NCBI GenBank assembly: GCA_023139045.1
Contig: JAGLOJ010000049.1
Location: 1 to 59,186 of the forward strand
DNA: 59,186 nt
From: Candidatus Sabulitectum sp.
GTDB lineage: Bacteria > Fermentibacterota > Fermentibacteria > Fermentibacterales > JCC-6
Direction of reading: 5' to 3'
In this document: positions 51,870 through 59,186 of the stretch, piece by piece
Layout of the letters: the number at the start of each line of letters is the position of its first letter
Numbering within the stretch: position 1 is the first letter of the stretch
Made by a program: the position numbers and the translations under genes
Notes under the pieces: model-generated
What the model was told of the DNA's origin: nothing
Seen by the model: only the letters and a program-made list of their open reading frames with translations
Database searches by the model: none

Positions 51870-54800
51870 ATGATTTTGTCTAAGTTCATTGTGATGATTC
51901 TGTTTTTGCCTGTGATCTTCTGCCGGGCTTCCGGCGGAATTGAATTCACTTGCACTTCTCTCCTCAACGATGTTTCCGTAGACACTGTATTTTTCGCAGG
52001 AACCGAATACCATCTGATCTCCGTTAATGGATTTTCCCTGCCTGTCGATGGAATAAACAAAGCCGGTCTTCCATCCATCCCACATACTTCTTCAACTTTT
52101 CTCCTTCCACCGGATATGCAGATAGACTCAATTCTCACCGTGACAGCTGCATGGGATTCCCTTCCGGGTAAATACTATCTCTACCCTGCTCAATCCGGGC
52201 TTCTGGCGGATACCGCATTCACTGCTCCTGATTTCAATGTTTACAATTCAATTGAACCTTTTCCCCTGCAGCCGGTTGAAATATCAAGGCAGGGCTCCGC
52301 CATGGGCTATTCGGTGGTAACTCTTTCCGGCTCACCGGTGAGGTACATACCCGCAGACAGTACAGTTCTTATCATCACATCCATTGATCTGGATATCCGG
52401 ACAGGTCCATCGGAATTCGAACAGATCATTCCAAACCGCGAGAGCGAATGGAGTGCAGAGATAAGAAGCCGGGGAATTCTCAACATCATTTCCAATCCGG
52501 AAAACATCAAATGCTATCAGCAGCCAATGATAATTTCCTTTACCAACAGAGTATCCGCCCTGAACATCACCCGGTCTCCATCATCTGAAGGCGACGGTGT
52601 TGACATGGTGATAATCACAAATAGTGAGCTTGCCTCAGAGTTTGAGCAATTTGCCGATTACCGCACTCAGCAGGGAATTGTAACTGTAACTCGGACTGTC
52701 GAGTGGATTGATCAGTTCTACAGTGGTTGCGATACTCAGGAAAGAATACGCAATTTCATCAGGGATGCCCATCTGGAATGGGGAATTCAGGCAGTTATTC
52801 TCGGGGGCGATGATGGTGTTGTGCCTATACGGGAATGCAATGGATGGAATTATACCCCTGGACCTTTCCCATCCTACCAGTTTCCTTCAGATGACTATTA
52901 TGCAGATATTGACGGCAACTGGTCCTACGATGGCTCCAATTGGCGTCCAGAGTCTTCAGGCGGGTATCTTGATCTCTGTGCAGGCCGGTGGCCCTGCAAT
53001 ACTGCTGATGATGTGAATCTGTTTTTCAATAAAATACTGCTCTACGAACAACCACAGGATTTTCCAGATAATTTCGCAAGGAAACTTCTGGTGATCGGGT
53101 CCAATAACCCCTCGGGTACAGGAGCCGACGACATGATGGACCTGGTGTCACAGCTGAAAGATTCATATGCAGTTCCCGAACACCTTGATCGGCCGACAAC
53201 TCTCTACTTCCCCCATTCTCTTCCCGGTGGAGATCTCTGCCGCACCACTGTTCTTGATGAATTTGACCAGGGCTATAATCTCATTATTCACGCTGATCAT
53301 TCAGAGGTACATAAACTGGCCACTGCAGGCAACGGAACTCTGGGGCAATACATGTGGGATTCCGATTTCTCCACAATGAACAATTCAAACCAACCTTCTA
53401 TTCTGTGGACACTGGGATGCGATACAGGGCATTTCGATGGCGCATACTGTTTTTCTGAAGCAGGATTACTGACTTCTGCGAATTCGGGCCTTGTTGCCGT
53501 TATGGCCAATGCGCGAGGTGGCCTGCATTCCCAGAAGATGATGGCCTATGCCCTGTGTGATGCCTTGTTTGATACAGGCTGGCTTGCTGGCTTGAATCAA
53601 TTTCAATCCATTGACTGGCCCCTCAGTTTCCTGGGGGAAGCATTCAGATGCTCCAAGAACATGACCAATCTATCCTTCATGAACCTGAACCTTCTTGGAT
53701 CACCCCTTATGTATGTCTGGCGTGATGACCCCGACAGGCTTTCAGTTTCGCAAACACCTCTCCTGCTCAGAGAGGGAGTAGCTGAGAATATCACGGTAAC
53801 AGTAACTGACGTTACTGGCCCTGTTGAAAGTGCCACAGTATGCCTTTGGAAAAAGAATGAGGTATTCTCATTGCTGGAAACCAATTTACTGGGGCAGGTA
53901 ACATTTACAGATGTATGTATTGCCGATGGCAGTGAAGATATTGATCTGGTGATTACTGCGGTTAAACGCCGCAAGCAGGTTAATGATCAAACAACCACGG
54001 TAGACTACATCCCGGGGCAGACCCAAATTGATGTACTTCCGGCAGACATCCCGATTATTTCTCTTGTGAGCTTTGCGGTAGATCCGAACGGAGATGGCAC
54101 TGCCAACCCCGGAGAAACGATTGATATCAACCTTACTGCCATGAACAGTGGCGGGGAAACTGGAACGGAAATAACCGCCGAGCTTTCCCTGATTTCCGGC
54201 GGTGAGTACATTGATACCATTTTGAACCACCAGTCAGCTTTCCCGGACATCACCCCCGACAACACGGGAAATTCAACTGGTCCGCTTTCGATTGTGATAA
54301 ATTCCAATGTTCCCGATTACTCCACCGTGGAATTTTGTCTGTCGTTCTCTTACAACAGCAGCTCAGGTTCATTTCACTGGGATTCACCGCTCTTCCTCAC
54401 TATTTATTCCGAGAGTTATGCACTGACAGTTATGAACCCCTCTGTTGACAATGCCACCGGTCGAACCGCTGAGATCAGCCTTAGCAATATGCTCCTGGCC
54501 AATTGCGGGCTGGGAAAAGGCAAAAATCTGGAGATTACCGTTAACAATCTTTTTCCACCTGAACCTTTTCAGGTAAATGTAGTTTCTCACACGGTAGTTG
54601 AGTCAAACAGGGTCGTTGAATTGAATGGACAACTGAACCTGACAGTTCTTCCGCTCAACGAAAAATCTGAATGGCTCAAACCCGGATTCCCAGGCTGTTC
54701 ATTCGATGTTACAGTGAGCAGTGAAGGTGGCAACTTCGTTGCACGCGAAATCAATGTTGAGATGATTGATGCTTTGCAAAATCTTGAACTCGCACCACCT

Positions 54801-57266
54801 GTTAATTTGCAGGCTTATGAAACCGGTGAGAATAGTATAAGCCTGGTATGGGAGCACTGTGGTGATCTGGAAGCAGAGGGATTCTATATTAACTGTATTA
54901 ACGGTTTTGTAAAATTACCGGTCTATCCTGTTCCGGTTCCGGTAAAGCAGGTCACCATTGATGGGCTGCTTCCAGGAAAAGAATATGATATAGAGGTTAC
55001 CGCAGTTGACGCCATTGGCAGAGAAAGTGAGCCAGTCACCGTTTCAGTAAACACAACCTGCCCGGTTGTTGATGGCTGGCCCCTTTATCTGGAGGGCTCA
55101 CCGGGAGGTGGAGCGGCCATTGCAGACATCGACGGTGACAGAAATGATGAGATTATCGTAGCCACATCTTTTGGTGTGGTGTACATTATTGAAAGAGACG
55201 GAACCTTTGAGAAGCTATATCCTCCCCCGGGCTTCGACTTCGACCGGTTCCTTGGATGCGCTGTCGGGGATGTGGATGGAGACTCTCAACTGGAGATCGT
55301 AGTCTCCTGTCAGAGAAAGATTGAGGTTGTAGATCAGGAACAGGTGGCAATTCTGCTGTTTGACAGATTCAATGGATTATGGACTTCCGGTGAAATAGCT
55401 TCCTCCAATGTAAATGAAGAGGTATCCTCACCCAACATCGCTGGAACTCCTGTTCTCTTCCAGGCAGACAGAAGCAGGTCTCTTGAAATTGCCCTGCGCA
55501 CCAGGGGAAACAATGGTGGAGTACCACACCTGTACATATGGCGTTACAATACCGAAAGCGAAAGCTGGGTAAACTACAGCACTGATTTCCCGGTACTCGC
55601 GAGTGGAAGCTTCTATAACTCACCTGTAGCAGTCGATTTCGATGAGGATGGCTTCCAGGAGCTTGTTTTGACGGTTTTTGGTTCTGCTGGTGCAGGTACT
55701 GCAATCGTGATTGTAGACTTCCAGGACAACGGTGATGCAGTGATTACGGAACATGGCCTGCCCGAGCTGGATACTGCAGGAGAATTAGCAAGAACATACG
55801 GTACCATTGCTGCTGCAGAGCAGAATGGCACTTATTACATTACCGGCACTGCAAAGATTGATGCAATGAGTGGTTCAGTTAAAAAAATCTGGGTATCCAA
55901 CCTTGAATCAGAACCCGCAGTGGATGTTTCCCTTGTCTGGCAGACAGATTGGCTGACCGGCTTTGATTCTTTCGGCAATATGCCTGGTCCTGCAATCGGC
56001 AATGTGGACGGAGACCCGGGACTTGAGGTAATCTATTCCCTTAACGGTGGTATGTACAACACAGAGGGTTACATCGCAGGCTGGAACCTCACTAACGGTT
56101 CAAGGAATTTCAAGAGCGACGCCATCCCTTTCAACCCCGTAATTGGAGGAGGTGGAGCAAGCATCAAATCACAGCCGGTTACAGGCCTTACAACATTCCC
56201 CGGTTCAGACGAGACAACCATTTTTTCAGGTTTTTCATCACTCTGCTGCGGACATGACCCCCGCACCGGTACATCAATGATTGACGGCTTCCCGAGCTGC
56301 ACCCGGGAAGGTGCATGGGCAGCTCCTGCAATTTGTGACCTGGATGGTAACAGCACAGCTGAAGTTCTCTACATCGACTACTCAGGCTTCGCTACATTAT
56401 TCGACTGGCAGCAGGGCAGCTATACCAGTGTTGGCTGGCACATGTACCAGGACAACCCTCTTCGCACCGGTTTTTACAACACAAACAACCGCATGGACTA
56501 TCTGGACATTCGTATATCAGGCACACCATGCCGCCCAACGCTGATAAGCCGTGACAATTGCATCTCTTCTCTTTTTGTCGAAATAGAAATTACCGACTCC
56601 AACAATACATCTGAAAACCCTGTAACTTCTGAACCAATGTCCCATGAAATTCTGCAGGCAGGCAATACCAGTGAGCTGAGAAGCCCGCAAGAAACAAATA
56701 ACTCAGTAACATCATCAGTGGATTCTGAATGCAGGAATACCCCCATCACAATCACAACTGCACTGGTTCCCACACATGAAACAGTTGAGATTGCAGCCTT
56801 CTCAAGTGGAATGCTTATAGGATCTGCAATGATCAACCTGAGAGACGGCATACACACAGTGGAGATTCCACTGAGATTCAGAATTTATCAGGAGAGCAAC
56901 ATCACCGTAGTTGCCGACCCGTACAACCAGTACCATGAGTCGGATGAAGCAAACAATACCTCTGCGGTTGAAAAAACACTCATTACCGGATCCGAATCTG
57001 CAGTTATCATTCCCACACCCGCCGAATCACTGGAACTGACCCTTCACCTTCCCGCAGCTCTTCCCAATGGCATAAGCATCACAGTCTATTCAATTGACGG
57101 CAGAGCAGTAATTACCCATGACACACGCGAGCTTCAATCGGGAACAACAAATCTGCTCTTGAACACAGCTACAAACCGCAACCTTCCCGCTGGAATGTAC
57201 ACAGTGTGCATTGAAGGACAGGGTTTCGGGGAAGTAACAAGAAAAGTGATCATCCTTAACCGGTGA
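51870..57266 (+). CDS. Giant secreted C25 (gingipain-like) peptidase with type IX-like tail
   Basis: 1798 residues with a signal peptide. A propeptide-like region (25-240) leads to a C25 caspase-fold domain (about 245-610). His is in IIHADHSEVH (about 474-477) and Cys in LGCDTGHFDGAYCFSEAG (about 517), equal to gingipain GHG-S and C. Then come an Ig-like/CARDB region, a fibronectin-III domain (about 976-1060; VNLQAYETGENSISLVWE), an FG-GAP propeller (about 1065-1530; IADIDGDRNDE, VGDVDGDSQ, CDLDGNS), a CARDB-like domain and a C-terminal Por_Secre_tail-like domain (ITVYSIDGRAVI, LPAGMYTVCIEG). ATG 51870 touches the AGAGGG site; TTG 51876 has better spacing. It is likely surface-exposed or released. 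Confidence 0.85.
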   Translation: MILSKFIVMILFLPVIFCRASGGIEFTCTSLLNDVSVDTVFFAGTEYHLISVNGFSLPVDGINKAGLPSIPHTSSTFLLPPDMQIDSILTVTAAWDSLPGKYYLYPAQSGLLADTAFTAPDFNVYNSIEPFPLQPVEISRQGSAMGYSVVTLSGSPVRYIPADSTVLIITSIDLDIRTGPSEFEQIIPNRESEWSAEIRSRGILNIISNPENIKCYQQPMIISFTNRVSALNITRSPSSEGDGVDMVIITNSELASEFEQFADYRTQQGIVTVTRTVEWIDQFYSGCDTQERIRNFIRDAHLEWGIQAVILGGDDGVVPIRECNGWNYTPGPFPSYQFPSDDYYADIDGNWSYDGSNWRPESSGGYLDLCAGRWPCNTADDVNLFFNKILLYEQPQDFPDNFARKLLVIGSNNPSGTGADDMMDLVSQLKDSYAVPEHLDRPTTLYFPHSLPGGDLCRTTVLDEFDQGYNLIIHADHSEVHKLATAGNGTLGQYMWDSDFSTMNNSNQPSILWTLGCDTGHFDGAYCFSEAGLLTSANSGLVAVMANARGGLHSQKMMAYALCDALFDTGWLAGLNQFQSIDWPLSFLGEAFRCSKNMTNLSFMNLNLLGSPLMYVWRDDPDRLSVSQTPLLLREGVAENITVTVTDVTGPVESATVCLWKKNEVFSLLETNLLGQVTFTDVCIADGSEDIDLVITAVKRRKQVNDQTTTVDYIPGQTQIDVLPADIPIISLVSFAVDPNGDGTANPGETIDINLTAMNSGGETGTEITAELSLISGGEYIDTILNHQSAFPDITPDNTGNSTGPLSIVINSNVPDYSTVEFCLSFSYNSSSGSFHWDSPLFLTIYSESYALTVMNPSVDNATGRTAEISLSNMLLANCGLGKGKNLEITVNNLFPPEPFQVNVVSHTVVESNRVVELNGQLNLTVLPLNEKSEWLKPGFPGCSFDVTVSSEGGNFVAREINVEMIDALQNLELAPPVNLQAYETGENSISLVWEHCGDLEAEGFYINCINGFVKLPVYPVPVPVKQVTIDGLLPGKEYDIEVTAVDAIGRESEPVTVSVNTTCPVVDGWPLYLEGSPGGGAAIADIDGDRNDEIIVATSFGVVYIIERDGTFEKLYPPPGFDFDRFLGCAVGDVDGDSQLEIVVSCQRKIEVVDQEQVAILLFDRFNGLWTSGEIASSNVNEEVSSPNIAGTPVLFQADRSRSLEIALRTRGNNGGVPHLYIWRYNTESESWVNYSTDFPVLASGSFYNSPVAVDFDEDGFQELVLTVFGSAGAGTAIVIVDFQDNGDAVITEHGLPELDTAGELARTYGTIAAAEQNGTYYITGTAKIDAMSGSVKKIWVSNLESEPAVDVSLVWQTDWLTGFDSFGNMPGPAIGNVDGDPGLEVIYSLNGGMYNTEGYIAGWNLTNGSRNFKSDAIPFNPVIGGGGASIKSQPVTGLTTFPGSDETTIFSGFSSLCCGHDPRTGTSMIDGFPSCTREGAWAAPAICDLDGNSTAEVLYIDYSGFATLFDWQQGSYTSVGWHMYQDNPLRTGFYNTNNRMDYLDIRISGTPCRPTLISRDNCISSLFVEIEITDSNNTSENPVTSEPMSHEILQAGNTSELRSPQETNNSVTSSVDSECRNTPITITTALVPTHETVEIAAFSSGMLIGSAMINLRDGIHTVEIPLRFRIYQESNITVVADPYNQYHESDEANNTSAVEKTLITGSESAVIIPTPAESLELTLHLPAALPNGISITVYSIDGRAVITHDTRELQSGTTNLLLNTATNRNLPAGMYTVCIEGQGFGEVTRKVIILNR

Positions 57267-57287
57267 TTTCTCATCTTCCTGAAACCG

Positions 57288-58640
57288 CTACAACACCCTG
57301 TTTGCTGCAGCCACGCGGCTTAAAAACTCTGCACTGAGTTTCGGTGTTCTCTTCAGAGTTTTGAAATCAACATGTACAATCCCGAAGCGGTAGGTGTAGC
57401 CATCGGCCCATTCGAAGTTGTCCAGGAGACTCCAGCAGAAGTACCCCTTCATGGGAATTCCTTCAGCTGTTGCCCTCTGTGCCTGTAGAAGATGGTTCCT
57501 TATATAGAAGATTCTGTCGGTGTCACTGATCCTGCCCTGTGCATCGATTTCATCCAAACAGGCACATCCATTTTCTGTAATGTAGATATTATTAACTCCC
57601 CACAACTCGGCGATATAACGGGGTGCCCAATATGCAATTTCAGGTGAAACTTTAATCCACGGAGCATGCATGCGGGGGTATGAGTGCGGGTGCTCAATAG
57701 TACTGTAGCCGCACTCTGTTTCAGGGTCGGCAATAATGTGGCAAGCCAGATAAAGATTTATCCCCACAAAATCTACAGGAGAACCTATCGTCTTCATATC
57801 CTCATCAGTAAAGTCCGGAGCATCCTTCCCCTGTTCCTCAAGATAGATCTCCGGGTAGCTGCCTTCCAGCACTGTTGTCAGGAAATGTGCGTTTTTTTCT
57901 CTGAAGGCTCTTCTGGCTGCCGAGATGTGTTCTTCTGTTTCCATTACCGGAATGCAGATCGTAGGGTTTTCTGCAAATCCCACTTTGGCCGAAGAAGCTG
58001 CATCCCTGATTGCCTGTACCGCAAGTCCATGGGCAAGAAGGGCATTGTGCCTGACCTGATTGCGTCCCTTAATGTCAAGCATCTCACCAGGAGCAAACAC
58101 CTGTCCAGGTGATCGATACCCTGCATCGGTAAAACAGACAAATTCATTAATGGTCATGTAATTCTTTACAAGATCACCCAATTCTGATGCGATCAAACTG
58201 CAATAATCTGCGAAATACCGCGATGTTTCCCTGGATCTCCATCCTCCGAAGTCATCCTGCAGGGCCTGTGGCAAATCCCAGTGAAAAAGGGTCACCCATG
58301 GCTGTATTTCTGCTTCAAGCAGGCCTTCGACGAATCGGCGGTAGTAGTCAATTCCTTTCCTGTTAATAGTTCCTCTGCCCGCAGGCATAACCCGGGACCA
58401 TGATATGGAAAATCTGTGAGCTCCAAGGCCCAATTTCTTCATCAGGGCAATATCCTCACGGTAGTGGTTGTACTGATCGCAGGAAATGTCACCGGTGTGA
58501 CCAAGCTTGACCCTGCCCGGTGTATGTGAGAATGTGTCCCATATGGAAGGTCCTCTGCCGTCCTGTTTTACTGCACCCTCCACCTGATATGAAGCAGTTG
58601 CTGTTCCCCACAGGAACCCCTCTGGAAAAGATCTATTCAT
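57288..58640 (-). CDS. GH1 beta-glucosidase
   Basis: 450 residues from ATG 58640 (AGGAG 5 bases upstream). The GH1 start signature is FPEGFLWGTATASYQVEGA. The acid/base Glu is in MTINEFVCF, where the usual Pro after NE is Phe, and the nucleophile Glu is in IYITENGCA. Substrate residues in LFHWDLPQAL and FEWADGYTYRFGIVHVD are present. There is no signal peptide, so it acts in the cytoplasm on imported beta-glucosides. The preference among linkages cannot be told. Confidence 0.93.
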   Translation of the reverse strand: MNRSFPEGFLWGTATASYQVEGAVKQDGRGPSIWDTFSHTPGRVKLGHTGDISCDQYNHYREDIALMKKLGLGAHRFSISWSRVMPAGRGTINRKGIDYYRRFVEGLLEAEIQPWVTLFHWDLPQALQDDFGGWRSRETSRYFADYCSLIASELGDLVKNYMTINEFVCFTDAGYRSPGQVFAPGEMLDIKGRNQVRHNALLAHGLAVQAIRDAASSAKVGFAENPTICIPVMETEEHISAARRAFREKNAHFLTTVLEGSYPEIYLEEQGKDAPDFTDEDMKTIGSPVDFVGINLYLACHIIADPETECGYSTIEHPHSYPRMHAPWIKVSPEIAYWAPRYIAELWGVNNIYITENGCACLDEIDAQGRISDTDRIFYIRNHLLQAQRATAEGIPMKGYFCWSLLDNFEWADGYTYRFGIVHVDFKTLKRTPKLSAEFLSRVAAANRVL

Positions 58641-58767
58641 CATTACTCCTGTCATCCAGCCAATTGCAAACTCTATCTTTTACTCTCTCATCATTCAACA
58701 ACCTGATATCTGCCAAACTGGCCAGAGCCAGCTTTCGTGCAAGATCAGCAAATTCATTCAATCTCAT
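58633..58767 (-). CDS. Small ORF upstream of the GH1 gene, doubtful
   Basis: A 44-residue ORF, helical and charged (MRLNEFADLARKLALASLAD...), whose stop overlaps the GH1 start. The ribosome site is weak. It also overlaps the AAA_14 fragment in another frame. It may be leader sequence or debris. Confidence 0.25.
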   Translation of the reverse strand: MRLNEFADLARKLALASLADIRLLNDERVKDRVCNWLDDRSNDE

Positions 58768-58885
58768 GGTATCTCATTTCTATGACCCGCCTGACCATCC
58801 TGGTTTTACCAACCTGCCTCGGACCTGTTACTACCTGAATGCATCTGGTTGACTCCATTATGCGAGAAAACAGAACACCGAACAC
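58754..58885 (-). pseudogene. AAA_14 (DUF4143-type) ATPase fragment
   Basis: Translation gives about 43 residues with IQVVTGPRQVGKTRMVRRVIE, the typical Walker A start of AAA_14 ATPases, ending at a TGA after MRYHEIE. Full-length proteins are about 400 residues, so only the N-terminal P-loop remains. No Walker B or C-terminal domain is seen on either strand nearby. Confidence 0.65.
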
Positions 58886-59002
58886 TTTTCATTTCAAGGC
58901 TTTTTTGAAATTCAATAGCTTTCCCCAGGACTTGCAGCGCAGCAATCAGAATTCGTCACTTGATATGAACGCAGAGGATTCAGCGGAGAAAACAGGAATA
59001 AA

Positions 59003-59164
59003 TCACTTGCTCTCTGAACAGGAAGAAAGCTTATACTCGGTCTCACTTGTCCTGACTGTCATAGAGTTACTGTCGATTACAAATTTGTATGTTTCAATTT
59101 TCTTGTTCAATTCGTAGAGCTCACTCAACTCTCTGAGAATTCTGTCAATTCTATTTTCCTTCAT
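59003..59164 (-). CDS. Small ORF at the window end, unknown
   Basis: A 53-residue ORF beginning MKENRIDRILRELSELYEL, helical and charged, then a strand-like ETYKFVIDSNSM. A GGGGGC stretch precedes the ATG. I recognise no family. About 120 bases of apparently non-coding sequence separate it from the AAA_14 fragment. Confidence 0.3.
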   Translation of the reverse strand: MKENRIDRILRELSELYELNKKIETYKFVIDSNSMTVRTSETEYKLSSCSESK

Positions 59165-59186
59165 TGACGCCCCCGACAAATCAATC

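Overview
The window looks like a chromosomal segment of an uncultured, diderm (Gram-negative-type) bacterium of the FCB / Fermentibacterota-like kind. This placement is inference from content: many signal-peptide and lipoprotein genes, a gingipain-type C25 peptidase with a type-IX-secretion-like C-terminal domain, DUF3160, Bacteroidota-style Ig-like lipoproteins, beta-propeller lipoproteins and LamG-like secreted proteins. No 16S rRNA or other decisive marker is present. TGA is used as an ordinary stop in many genes, so the genetic code is standard. No CRISPR array and no intact transposase gene are visible.

Layout. (1) 1-657: repeat and mobile-element debris, with a copy of a modular repeat ending in TGACAGAGTA and a decayed IS1634-like transposase. 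(2) 673-10313: a tandem UspA protein, a 2781-residue cyclic beta-1,2-glucan synthase-like enzyme (NdvB/Cgs type) and a small Cys-rich DUF3795 protein. (3) 10325-12355 (minus): an MmpS-like lipoprotein and a polytopic GT-C-type membrane glycosyltransferase. (4) 27728 down to 12649 (minus): about 16 tightly packed, often overlapping genes, mostly housekeeping: pgi, a secreted protein, purN, an M15-like peptidase, an L,D-transpeptidase, a PQQ-type propeller, era, scpA, scpB, rluB, cmk, plsC, rpsA, mtaB, coaE and a YfgM-like TPR protein. It links central metabolism, chromosome segregation, translation and envelope assembly. (5) 27847-31400: an exported MsrB-MsrA fusion, a lipoprotein gene carrying an in-frame 214-bp MITE-like insertion, a LamG-like lipoprotein and a polysaccharide deacetylase. 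(6) 42766 down to 31378 (minus): a second compact cluster with a secreted LamG-like protein, murJ, uvrC, a secreted protein, tRNA-Leu(UAA), mutL, miaA, a ParB-TPR fusion, an Ig-like lipoprotein and a ferredoxin-nitroreductase. (7) 43140-51869: accessory envelope and signalling genes, including two more small secreted proteins with a shared C-terminal tail, an FMN-binding protein, a dCTPase-like MazG protein, DUF3160, two propeller lipoproteins and a TMEM175-like channel. (8) 51870-58640: the giant C25 peptidase and a GH1 beta-glucosidase. (9) 58641-59186: gene debris, including an AAA_14 ATPase fragment.

Most interesting signals. Three nearby secreted proteins end in the same short motif, T-W-[AG]-[SA]-I-K-[SA], suggesting a lineage-specific C-terminal sorting tag. 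One of the three has an in-frame TGA followed at the right distance by a bacterial-SECIS-like hairpin; it could be a selenoprotein, a nonsense allele or a sequence error. A MITE-like element with TACCCTGTCA ends and a CTAG target duplication has inserted in frame into a signal peptide and supplies a new lipobox. CoaE lacks the Walker A lysine and Era has degenerate G3/G4 motifs. An FMN-binding gene appears one base out of frame at an A7 tract just after its ATG.
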